NCBI GenBank assembly: GCA_031259905.1
Contig: JAIRKS010000078.1
Coordinates: 1-6,481, forward strand
Source of the DNA: Odoribacteraceae bacterium
Lineage (GTDB): Bacteria; Bacteroidota; Bacteroidia; Bacteroidales; Marinifilaceae
DNA: 6,481 nt
Direction: 5' to 3'
Below, in pieces: positions 1 through 6,470 of the stretch (the first letter of the stretch is position 1; each line of letters starts with the position of its first letter). Below the pieces are notes generated by a model. That model was not told where the DNA came from and searched no databases. It saw only the letters and a list, made by a program, of their open reading frames with translations. The translations under genes and the position numbers were made by a program.

Positions 1-1
1 G

Positions 2-331
2 TTCCCGAACCACGGCGGGAGGAAATTGCCCTCCTCCACCACTGCGCCCGTCACGCAACGGTATTACGTCGTGATCACCGGTCATGCCAGGGAGAACCAC
101 CTCCTGAACAATCAAACGAAGGTTGGCTCCGGCGGGGCGCTCGTCTCCTGGGCCGGTCTCGTGGAGGAAGTCTTCGAGCCGAACACCATTCGCGAGCTGA
201 ACCTCACGCTCTCCTCCGGCGGCAACATCGGCGTGCCCAGCACCCCGGCCAAGGAAGGTAGCCTGACGATCCAGGTATCCGCGCCCGCGCCGTGGGACTC
301 GAACATCAAGTCCACCGACCTGGAAATCTAA
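2..331 (+). CDS. Fimbrillin-like fimbrial subunit, C-terminal part (5' truncated)
   Basis: This is the 3' end of a gene that begins before the window; the frame is open from base 2 and leaves 109 codons ending in TAA. The visible part is beta-rich: a YYVVI strand (about fragment residues 22-26), then IRELNLTL (about 64-71), then SLTIQVSAPAPW (about 87-98), with the acidic/hydrophobic end STDLEI. The layout of an 'N-L-T-L' strand, a Gly/Pro loop, a 'V-x-V' strand with a PW, and a short D-x-L-like tail resembles the C-terminal domain of Bacteroidales fimbrillins (FimA/Mfa1 clan), where the last strands take part in subunit polymerisation. The FimB/Mfa2-like lipoprotein gene next downstream supports this. 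A TTG at 26 could be read as a start but is internal. It could be the major subunit or an accessory/tip subunit; the missing N-terminus (lipobox, protease site) would decide. Confidence 0.62.
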   Translation, partial: FPNHGGRKLPSSTTAPVTQRYYVVITGHARENHLLNNQTKVGSGGALVSWAGLVEEVFEPNTIRELNLTLSSGGNIGVPSTPAKEGSLTIQVSAPAPWDSNIKSTDLEI

Positions 332-345
332 CCCGGCAGGTTAAG

Positions 346-388
346 AAGAGATAGCGCGCGGGCGGCAGGCGTCCGCGCCTTCTCTCTT
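346..388 (+). terminator. Intercistronic hairpin after the fimbrial subunit gene
   Basis: A two-part stem-loop starts 14 bp after the subunit's stop codon. The inner stem pairs 356-364 with 370-378 (nine pairs, eight Watson-Crick and one G-U) around a five-base loop. After a 4x4 internal loop, an outer stem pairs AAGAGA (346-351) with TCTCTT (383-388). The right arm is pyrimidine-rich but there is no long T run, so it may be a weak or partial terminator, or an mRNA-stabilising 3' structure. It lies exactly between the structural subunit and the anchor gene, where partial termination would give many subunits per anchor. The pairing is seen directly; the function is inferred. Confidence 0.5.
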
Positions 389-393
389 TCCCG

Positions 394-414
394 GCGAATG
401 ACAGGGGGATTCGC
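394..414 (+). other. Second small hairpin upstream of the lipoprotein gene
   Basis: GCGAAT (394-399) is a perfect inverted repeat of ATTCGC (409-414) around a nine-base loop ending in five G residues. It lies five bases after the larger hairpin and 20 bp before the next start codon, so it would be in the leader of the lipoprotein message. It could affect read-through, RNA processing or translation initiation. A six-base stem can arise by chance, so the support is modest. Confidence 0.3.
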
Positions 415-434
415 GTTACTTCACGATATAAGAA

Positions 435-1334
435 ATGAAAATGAAAGAAAAGAGGATTCTCGTTGTCTTCCTGGTCGTCGTCGCGCTCGTGTCGTGCACG
501 TACGACTATTTCGTGGACGAGACCAACTACAAGATCTTCGTCCCCGGGGTGGCCAACGGCACGTTCAAGGGCTGCTACGTGGCCGTCTACGACGAGACGG
601 GCACGTTCGTCAAGTCGCGCGGGACGGCAGTATCCCGTGACGACCCGCGCGTGAAGGCCGGCATCTTCGGCTTCCGCCTCCAGCCGGGAAAATACACGGC
701 GTACTGCTACGCCAACGTGGACGACGTGCAGGTCATCGAGGAGGAATCCGCCGACCGCGCCTGCATCGCCATGAAGACCGTCACGCGCGACAGCAACGCC
801 TACGCGCTGCCGTCGGAGGTCGTCTTCCGGAAGCTCACCCCGGAGATAGGCAACGTATACGAGCAACGCGTCGACACGGCGATACTCGAGCGCTACGTCG
901 GGCGGATCACCGTCCGCTTCAAGAACGTCCCCGTCTCCCTCCCCGACGTGACGCGCGTGCAGCTGGAGGCCACCGGCGTGGCGACGCGGCAGTACTTCAG
1001 CCGTGACACCATCACCTCGCGCCTCACGGAACGGGATTACATCTTCGACGAGGCCACCGTGCCGACGGGGATTTCCGGTCACGAATGGGAGATGGACCAT
1101 TACTACTTCCCCTCGCTCGCGGGGGAATTGACGCGCCTGAACGTCCGCTTCCTCAACGCGGCCGGCGACGTCATGAACGAGATACCCGTCGAGGTGATCG
1201 ACGCGAAAACGATCCGCCCGTTGCCCCTGCTGCACGGGAGGCGGATCATCCTCGAGATAGACAGCTACACGATTATTGGGATAGGATTAACGGGATGGAA
1301 CGATGACATCGGACATTCCGGCAGGGAGATATAA
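435..1334 (+). CDS. FimB/Mfa2-like fimbrial anchor lipoprotein
   Basis: This 299-residue protein probably sits at the fimbria base in the outer membrane, where FimB/Mfa2 proteins anchor the filament and limit its length. Residues 1-20 form a lysine-rich start and a hydrophobic stretch ending in a lipobox, LVSC, with Cys21 as the lipidated residue (signal peptidase II type). The mature part begins with CTYDYF. An N-terminal beta domain includes GTFKGCYVAVYDE (about 42-54) and FGFRLQPGKYTAYCYANVDD (78-97), the latter matching the family's 'L-P-x-G-x-Y-x-x-x-x-x-N' strand. A second beta domain follows from about 150, with a GW pair at 287-288 near the end. An ATG six bases downstream (441) is an equally possible start and keeps the lipobox. 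No Shine-Dalgarno is seen; the leader is A/T-rich. It is first in a tight run of four genes. The family call rests on architecture and context; a general fimbrillin-clan lipoprotein is the main alternative. Confidence 0.7.
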   Translation: MKMKEKRILVVFLVVVALVSCTYDYFVDETNYKIFVPGVANGTFKGCYVAVYDETGTFVKSRGTAVSRDDPRVKAGIFGFRLQPGKYTAYCYANVDDVQVIEEESADRACIAMKTVTRDSNAYALPSEVVFRKLTPEIGNVYEQRVDTAILERYVGRITVRFKNVPVSLPDVTRVQLEATGVATRQYFSRDTITSRLTERDYIFDEATVPTGISGHEWEMDHYYFPSLAGELTRLNVRFLNAAGDVMNEIPVEVIDAKTIRPLPLLHGRRIILEIDSYTIIGIGLTGWNDDIGHSGREI

Positions 1335-1348
1335 ATCAAACAAGAAAG

Positions 1349-1948
1349 ATGAAATCATTTTATACACACGTGATCATGGCATGCACCCTCCTGCTCGGTC
1401 TGGCGGGGAATGCCGGCGCTCAAGCGATCAAGACGAACATGCCGCTTTGGCTGACGGGCTCGCCGAACATCGGGGTGGAATTAACGCTCACGCGACAGGT
1501 GACGATCGACGGCGAGGTACTGTGGATGCCGTACATGTTCAAGAAGCACGAGGAGGTCTTCCGCGTATCGGCGGCGAGCGTCGAGTGCAGGTACCACGTG
1601 AACCCCTCTTACTATTACACGAACGACTCGTGGGACGGTTTCTACGTCGGCCCCTACGCCCTCTACGGGCAGTTCAACATCGGGCTATTGCGGCACCGCG
1701 ACATCGACCGCTCTTACCGGCGTTCCGGCTGGGGGGTGTCGGGAGGGATTACCACGGGCTACAAGTTCTACATCTCGCCGAGGTTCAAGATCGACGTCAA
1801 CCTCGGCATCGGCTACGCGCACATGCAATACAACAAGTACAAGCTCGGCGGAGAGTACGCCAACTTCCCGCTCGAACAGAAAGCGACCAAGCCGTGGATA
1901 GGCCCCACGAAGTTCGGGGTCTACCTCGTATACAATATATTTCGTTGA
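1349..1948 (+). CDS. DUF3575 family outer-membrane protein
   Basis: This 199-residue protein belongs to the DUF3575 family, common in Bacteroidota fimbria clusters and predicted to be a small outer-membrane beta-barrel; its biochemical role is not established. A Sec signal peptide spans residues 1-24 with likely cleavage after Ala24 (AGA|QA). Family hallmarks follow: KTN (28-30), SPNIGVEL (38-45), GFYVGPYALYGQFN (97-110), then the aromatic block GWGVSGGITTGYKF (127-140), ISPRFKIDVNLGIGY (142-156) and the closing strand GPTKFGVYLVYNI (185-197). Alternating aromatic/hydrophobic strands through to the C-terminus fit a barrel. The length is normal for the family and nothing looks broken. The start lies 14 bp after the lipoprotein's stop, behind an A-rich leader without a clear Shine-Dalgarno. 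It is one base from the next gene, so co-transcription is very likely. It may assist assembly or seating of the fimbria in the membrane (inference). Confidence 0.88.
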   Translation: MKSFYTHVIMACTLLLGLAGNAGAQAIKTNMPLWLTGSPNIGVELTLTRQVTIDGEVLWMPYMFKKHEEVFRVSAASVECRYHVNPSYYYTNDSWDGFYVGPYALYGQFNIGLLRHRDIDRSYRRSGWGVSGGITTGYKFYISPRFKIDVNLGIGYAHMQYNKYKLGGEYANFPLEQKATKPWIGPTKFGVYLVYNIFR

Positions 1949-1949
1949 C

Positions 1950-3710
1950 ATGAAGAAGATCTTAACGCTCGCGTTCCTCGTGCTCTTCTCCCTCGCCGTC
2001 GCCGCGCGGGAAGACGGCGACACGCCACGCGAGAAGAGCGCCACGGAAAGGCGGGCTGACCGCCGCTTCCTCGGGCAGAACTTCCGCGGCGCGCTCGTCC
2101 TCTACAAGAAGGCGATGGAGAGGGAAAGCGACCCGGAGATGAAGGCGGCCCTTTGTCTCAAGGTTGCCCGCCTGTACGCCATGATCAGGGAGCACGCGCC
2201 TGCCGCCGAGTACTTCGGCGCGTACATGGAGGGGCGCGAGTTGCCCACTCCGGCGGACGTGCGCGACTACCTCGAGGCGCTGCGTTTCCTCGGCGAGAAG
2301 CAGAAGGCCGAGGCCGTCTGTCTGCACTACGCTTACGAGAACGCGTACAGCCGCAACCAGAGGTATCGCAACGCCCTCAACGCGCTGACGATGCACTACG
2401 ACACGACCGTCACCGATTACGCGATCACCCCCGCGCGCGGCAACACCCGCGCCTCGGACTACTGGGTGGGCAGCTTCAACGGGAAGCTCTTCCACGCCAC
2501 CAGCAAGAGTAACCTCAACGCGCCGGGGAAGATCTTCTTCCACCGCACGCGCTACCTCCCCGTCGAAAGTCCCGCCGGAGACGTCGCGCGGCGAGAGCGC
2601 GACAGGCGTTTCGCCGACATCCCCAGGGAGCTGCAATGCGGCCCCGTCAGCTTTACCGCCGACGCGCGGCAGATGGTAGCCACGGAGATCATCTACGAGA
2701 GCGAACGCGTATTCATCGGTGACGGGCGCGATCTTTCCCTCAGAACCCGCCTCGTGCACTCTACCGTCAACAAGGGGATGAATCGCTTCTCCCGTTTTAC
2801 TCCCCTCTTCCAGCAGGAGGAGGGATTCTCCTACGCGCATCCCTTCCTTTTCGACGGCGGGAGTGCCATCCTCTTCACTTCGGACATGCCGGGCGGCTAC
2901 GGGGGTTTCGATCTATACGTCTCCACGCGCAACTGGGAGACGGGCGAGTGGGGTTTTCCCGTCAACCTCGGGCCGACGGTCAACAGCGAGGGCGATGAAA
3001 TCTTCCCCGTTCTCGCCTCGGGCGAGTTATTCTTCGCCTCCAACGGGCATCTCGGGCTGGGGGGGCACGACCTCTTCCGCGCGCGCTTCGACGTCACCGT
3101 CACGGCCGTCGTCCCGAACACGCTGTACCATTTCCCGTACCCCATCAACACCTCCTACAACGATTTCAACATCTACCCGATCGACGCGTCATCCGGCTAC
3201 ATCGCGTCGGACAGGGACGAGAGGGAGCGGGAGAACATCTTCTTCTACCGCGAGCAGGGCGCGAGCCACTCGCCGGATCTCGACCGCACGGAGCAGTCGC
3301 TCCTCAACAGGGATTCATCGCCCGAGGAGGTCGTGCTCGGCCAGGAAGTCGAGAAGCAGCTGCTCGACGTGATCTACTTCGACTTCGACCGGGCGCGGCT
3401 CGGTCGCGAGGCCACCCGCGCCCTGGGCCACCTCCTTAAAACACGCGCGGGAGACCCCAGGGGAATACACCTCGTCGGGTACGCGGACGAGATGGGTAAA
3501 GACGACTACAATCACCGCCTATCCCTCGAACGCGCTCGCGCCGTCGCCACCTGGTTGCACGGGCGCGACGCCCTTCTTCCCGTCTCCATCGAGGGGCGGG
3601 GGAAAATCGTCCTCCCGCGCGAGGCATCCCTCCAGGGGATCACCCTCTCCGAAGCCATCGCCAGGAATCGCGACGCCCGACGCGTCGAGATTTACCTGAT
3701 ACTGGAATAA
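1950..3710 (+). CDS. TPR-PD40-OmpA periplasmic protein (peptidoglycan-binding)
   Basis: This 586-residue envelope protein probably links the cluster's outer-membrane parts to peptidoglycan. Residues 1-19 look like a Sec signal peptide (cleavage near AVAA); there is no lipobox. Residues about 30-150 are helical and TPR-like (for example FRGALVLYKKAMERE, HAPAAEYFGAYMEG). Residues about 280-435 are PD40/WD40-like propeller repeats with the hallmarks ILFTSDMPGGYGGFDLYVS (307-325), PVNLGPTVNSEGDEIFP (337-353) and LFFASNGHLGLGGHDLF (360-376). Residues about 472-586 are an OmpA C-terminal domain: IYFDFD (475-480), GYADEMGKDDYNHRLSLERA (510-529) and NRDARRVEI (573-581). Asp513 and Arg528, fifteen apart, are the pair that binds diaminopimelate in OmpA homologues. 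The order TPR, propeller, OmpA resembles PorE of the type IX secretion system, but the carboxypeptidase-regulatory-like domain and the lipobox are missing. The start is one base after the DUF3575 stop, implying translational coupling. Confidence 0.9.
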   Translation: MKKILTLAFLVLFSLAVAAREDGDTPREKSATERRADRRFLGQNFRGALVLYKKAMERESDPEMKAALCLKVARLYAMIREHAPAAEYFGAYMEGRELPTPADVRDYLEALRFLGEKQKAEAVCLHYAYENAYSRNQRYRNALNALTMHYDTTVTDYAITPARGNTRASDYWVGSFNGKLFHATSKSNLNAPGKIFFHRTRYLPVESPAGDVARRERDRRFADIPRELQCGPVSFTADARQMVATEIIYESERVFIGDGRDLSLRTRLVHSTVNKGMNRFSRFTPLFQQEEGFSYAHPFLFDGGSAILFTSDMPGGYGGFDLYVSTRNWETGEWGFPVNLGPTVNSEGDEIFPVLASGELFFASNGHLGLGGHDLFRARFDVTVTAVVPNTLYHFPYPINTSYNDFNIYPIDASSGYIASDRDERERENIFFYREQGASHSPDLDRTEQSLLNRDSSPEEVVLGQEVEKQLLDVIYFDFDRARLGREATRALGHLLKTRAGDPRGIHLVGYADEMGKDDYNHRLSLERARAVATWLHGRDALLPVSIEGRGKIVLPREASLQGITLSEAIARNRDARRVEIYLILE

Positions 3711-3736
3711 GAATAACATCAAAATCTACAAGAACC

Positions 3737-6208
3737 ATGAAGAAAAGAATCCTCATCCTCGTGTTACCCCTCGTGTTGCACGCGAGCGGCTCGTTACGCG
3801 CCCAGTCCATGCCCGTCGTGTTCGACAAGAAATACGGGGAAAACAGCAAGATGCAGCAGATATGCCTCGCCGGGGGCAACGAAACCGTCGTCACCTTAAA
3901 GAAGGGCGACAACATCCTCCTCTCCTGGCTCGACAGCGAGGGCAAGATCAGGTTCACACGCGTCATGACCGGCTTCACCGAGATCAACCAGCTCCGCGGC
4001 ATCGAGGGAGGCAGGATACTCGTCACCGGACAATCGGCGCGACCCCGCGTCGAGCCCAGGGGGAAGAAGAAAAACACCCCCGCGCCTCCCACGCGTGCCG
4101 GTAGGGCGCTCGTCATCGACCGTGACGAGCAGGTGCTCGTCGACCTCTACACGGGCGAGGAAGGCGCGTCGCTCCTCTCGGGCGAGGTCACGCGGCAGGG
4201 GGACCTCCTCCTCGCCGGGTACGAGAAGCGACGCGACGGCAAGCGCCGCGGCATACTCCTGAAAGTCACCCCCGCCGGCAAGACGCTCTACAAATACATC
4301 TCCCCCGCCGGCTCCGTCTGCACCCGCTTCGAGGCCATCGGCAACGCCGTCGAGTACGCCTGTGCCGCGTTCTCTGCCGACTCCGGCGAGGCATCCTCCA
4401 GCGTCGTCCGCCTCGACAACCGCGGCAAACCGTACTACACCACCCCGCTACCGGCCCCCGGCTTCACCTGCACCGCCATCGACGCCGGCGCCAAGGACGG
4501 CTCCATGCTCGTCGTCGGGCACTCCGCCGTCGAGGGCGGCTTGCTCTACAAGATACGCCCCGAGGGAGACATCGTCTTCACCAAGACCATCGTCCCGCCG
4601 GGCGACTCCGCCACCATCGAGTTCATGAACGTCTCGCGGGACGGAACGATTCTCGTCGGCGGGAACGACAGCGCGCACGGATACTACATGATGCTCCGCC
4701 CCGACGGCACCAGCCTCTTCGCGAGGAGGGTCGCCGGAGGCGTCTCGTGCCTCCGCGTCAACCCCGCCACCGGCGAGGGCATCGTCGCGACCTTCGACCC
4801 CGCCGCCGCGCGCGGCACCCTCCTCAAGCTGTCGGGCAACGGTAAGGTAGAATACGAGAAGGTCATCGACGCGCACTTCGACAACATCCGCCTCACACCC
4901 GCCGGCGAGGTCACGCTCCTCTCCCGCGCCGAGGGACGCGTCAGCATCTACTCACCCTTCGGCGAGTTACTCTCCGACGGATACATCTCCGGCAAAAAAG
5001 CAGCAGCGTACGACGGTTCCCTCGTCGCCCCCTCCGGTGAACTCATCTTCCACGGCATGGACAACCGCCTCGTCAAGCTAGCCCACGGCCTGCACGTCTC
5101 CGACGTTAAGATAACGAAACCGGTAAACGGCCTCGCGACAGCCCTCTTTACCGTTACCCTCACGGGCTTCTCCACCGACGACACCGGAGTGGCGCTCCCC
5201 GTCAACGTCTCGTACGAGACCCGCGCCCTTTCCGCCAACGACGCCGACCATTTCGTCCCCGTCAGCGGCATGCTCGCCTTCGTCCCCGCGAAGGGCGAGA
5301 CCAACCGCTACCAGGTGAAGCAGGACATCGAGGTGCCCGTCCGCGCCAACAGCCGCGTCGAGGGCACCAAAGAGTTCGAGATCCGCCTCTCCGCCGCCGC
5401 CAACGCCTACGTCGTCAAGCCGTCAGGCAGGGGCATCATCGAAGACCAGCAAGCCATCGTGAAACTCGTCCGCGTCACCGATGGCATCGAGGAACGCGAG
5501 GATGTCGCGTACGAGCTGGGCCTCTTCAAAACCGACGGCCGCGCACTCGTCAACATGACAGGCACCGACATCATCCTCGATGGAGCGTACGGCGACGGTA
5601 CCGCCGACGCGCTCGACTATGACACCAGCGTCCCGCCGCGCGCCGTCATCCCCAACGACCGCTCCACCGCCACCTTCAACGTCAAAACACTCGGCGACAC
5701 GCGCTACGAACTCCCCAAAACCGTCGTCGTCACCTTCAACAAGGTCCACGCCCTGGCCGGCGCGCGCGTCAACTTCGAGGGAGCGCTCCTCGCCTGCAGC
5801 GGGAAGATCATCGACCAACCGGCGATCCTCGTCGCCACGGCACTCGGCGACCGCCGCTCCAACAACAACGTCGTCTCCGGCTTCTTCAACCTCTCCCTCC
5901 GCCGCGCCTCCGACGGCGTGCCCGTCACGAACAACACCGGCGACGACATCGTCATCCACTTCACCGTAGACCCCGACGCCACGGCCATCGAGGGCAAGGA
6001 CTTCGTCCTCACGAACCAGCACGACCTCCGCGTCGACGGCAACGGCGCGCGCGGATCAGTCAACCTCTCCGGCGTCGTCCTCCACTCCACCGTCGACGAC
6101 GAGCGCGTCCTCAAAATGTCCGTCGAGAGCGTCATCACGCCACCCGACGCGCTCCCCGTCGCCGTCCCCGAAACGGGACGAACGGCCAGCTTCACCATCA
6201 AAAAGTAA
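3737..6208 (+). CDS. Secreted beta-propeller/Calx-beta domain protein
   Basis: This 823-residue protein has a Sec signal peptide (1-22, cleavage after LRA) and no other membrane segment. Residues about 45-450 contain recurring blade-like units of the form 'hydrophobic LVxG, spacer, LLKxxPxG, aromatic-K': LLLAGYEK...GILLKVTPAGKTLYK, MLVVGHSA...LLYKIRPEGDIVFTK, ILVGGNDS...YYMMLRPDGTSLFAR and GIVATFD...TLLKLSGNGKVEYEK, plus weaker copies before and after, together suggesting a six- to eight-bladed propeller. A basic, proline-rich insert lies at about 101-120. Residues about 452-823 form three Calx-beta-like domains. The first is the clearest, with DHFVPVSGMLAFVPAKG (504-520) and EGTKEFEIRLS (542-552). 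Domain joints repeat as IEDQQAIV (568-575) and IIDQPAIL (691-698). Calx-beta domains are calcium-binding sandwiches found in adhesins and exchangers. No sortase signal or evident type IX C-terminal domain is seen. It follows the OmpA gene by 26 bp, so it is probably an exported accessory of the fimbria or OmpA assembly; the exact function is unknown. Confidence 0.82.
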   Translation: MKKRILILVLPLVLHASGSLRAQSMPVVFDKKYGENSKMQQICLAGGNETVVTLKKGDNILLSWLDSEGKIRFTRVMTGFTEINQLRGIEGGRILVTGQSARPRVEPRGKKKNTPAPPTRAGRALVIDRDEQVLVDLYTGEEGASLLSGEVTRQGDLLLAGYEKRRDGKRRGILLKVTPAGKTLYKYISPAGSVCTRFEAIGNAVEYACAAFSADSGEASSSVVRLDNRGKPYYTTPLPAPGFTCTAIDAGAKDGSMLVVGHSAVEGGLLYKIRPEGDIVFTKTIVPPGDSATIEFMNVSRDGTILVGGNDSAHGYYMMLRPDGTSLFARRVAGGVSCLRVNPATGEGIVATFDPAAARGTLLKLSGNGKVEYEKVIDAHFDNIRLTPAGEVTLLSRAEGRVSIYSPFGELLSDGYISGKKAAAYDGSLVAPSGELIFHGMDNRLVKLAHGLHVSDVKITKPVNGLATALFTVTLTGFSTDDTGVALPVNVSYETRALSANDADHFVPVSGMLAFVPAKGETNRYQVKQDIEVPVRANSRVEGTKEFEIRLSAAANAYVVKPSGRGIIEDQQAIVKLVRVTDGIEEREDVAYELGLFKTDGRALVNMTGTDIILDGAYGDGTADALDYDTSVPPRAVIPNDRSTATFNVKTLGDTRYELPKTVVVTFNKVHALAGARVNFEGALLACSGKIIDQPAILVATALGDRRSNNNVVSGFFNLSLRRASDGVPVTNNTGDDIVIHFTVDPDATAIEGKDFVLTNQHDLRVDGNGARGSVNLSGVVLHSTVDDERVLKMSVESVITPPDALPVAVPETGRTASFTIKK

Positions 6209-6250
6209 AACGCTCGCCCCCCGCGCGCCTTCCACTCCCCCCCGTCACCC

Positions 6251-6284
6251 GTCGCCGGCAATTCCCACGCGAGTTGCCGGCGAC
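6251..6284 (+). terminator. Strong hairpin downstream of the last gene (probable operon terminator)
   Basis: GTCGCCGGCAA (6251-6261) is perfectly complementary to TTGCCGGCGAC (6274-6284). Three further inner pairs (one of them G-U) extend this to 14 pairs with a six-base loop. It lies 42 bp after the stop codon of the Calx-beta gene and is followed by TATATATATAAGG rather than a pure T run. The stem strength and position fit an operon-end terminator or a 3'-protecting structure. The AT stretch after it could equally belong to a promoter for something downstream, but no Bacteroidota -33 TTTG element is visible at the right distance. Confidence 0.65.
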
Positions 6285-6344
6285 TATATATATAAGGAGT
6301 GCTCTCGCCGCCGCGCGCGTCATCCATCACCCCCGGCGCGCCCC

Positions 6345-6470
6345 TCTCGCTCCTCCGCGGGACAATTCCCGACTGCTCCGAAATCGTCTCGCTCCTCCGC
6401 GGAACAATTCCCGACTGCTCCGAAATCGTCTCGTAGGGGTACGAGACGATTTCGTACTGCTCCGCCGACG
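6345..6470 (+). repeat. 42-bp tandem repeat, three units, probably continuing past the window
   Basis: Units are 6345-6386, 6387-6428 and 6429-6470. The first two are identical except for G6361 versus A6403. The third keeps the exact 42-base spacing, the opening TCTCG and the block ACTGCTCCG, but matches unit 1 at only about 25 of 42 positions, diverging mainly in its first half. The unit length is a multiple of three and units 1 and 2 contain no stop codon in any of the six frames, so they would read through as a 14-residue repeat if translated. No initiator or gene family supports coding; a noncoding intergenic repeat is the more likely reading. The window ends before the array's far boundary. 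Confidence 0.85.
6421..6454. repeat. Perfect 15-bp inverted repeat with GGGG loop
   Basis: CGAAATCGTCTCGTA (6421-6435) pairs without mismatch with TACGAGACGATTTCG (6440-6454) around GGGG (6436-6439). The left arm straddles the junction of repeat units 2 and 3; the right arm lies inside unit 3, where it replaces the unit's usual sequence. As RNA it would be a very stable stem; as DNA it could be a cruciform or a protein-binding site. There is no T run on either side, so a classical terminator is not clearly indicated. Confidence 0.8.

Noticed and set aside
332..434. Bacteroidota promoter (TTTG ... TAnnTTTG) ahead of the lipoprotein gene
   Set aside because: No acceptable -7 TAnnTTTG with a -33 TTTG element is present in the gap, so expression is more likely by read-through from upstream.
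306..1235. Long open frame on the minus strand opposite the FimB/Mfa2-like gene (309 codons)
   Set aside because: It is antisense to a gene with a lipobox and family motifs. Its translation is Arg/Val/Asp/His-rich without recognisable domains, as expected for the complement of GC-rich codons.
1962..2840. Minus-strand open frame of 292 codons opposite the OmpA gene
   Set aside because: It overlaps a gene with clear signal peptide and domains on the other strand. Its composition is low-complexity and no family is recognisable.
5822..6208. Type IX secretion C-terminal sorting domain on the Calx-beta protein
   Set aside because: The last region follows the Calx-beta pattern and ends in ASFTIKK. 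I see no typical sorting-domain motif such as a Gly-rich turn followed by a conserved Lys near the end.
6299..6436. Small + strand frame starting at GTG 6299 behind AAGGA and reading the repeat as LLRGTIPDCSEIVS units, stopping at TAG 6434-6436
   Set aside because: It has 45 codons, a non-ATG start, a purine stretch too close to the start, and a repeat open in every frame. No evidence favours this frame over the others.
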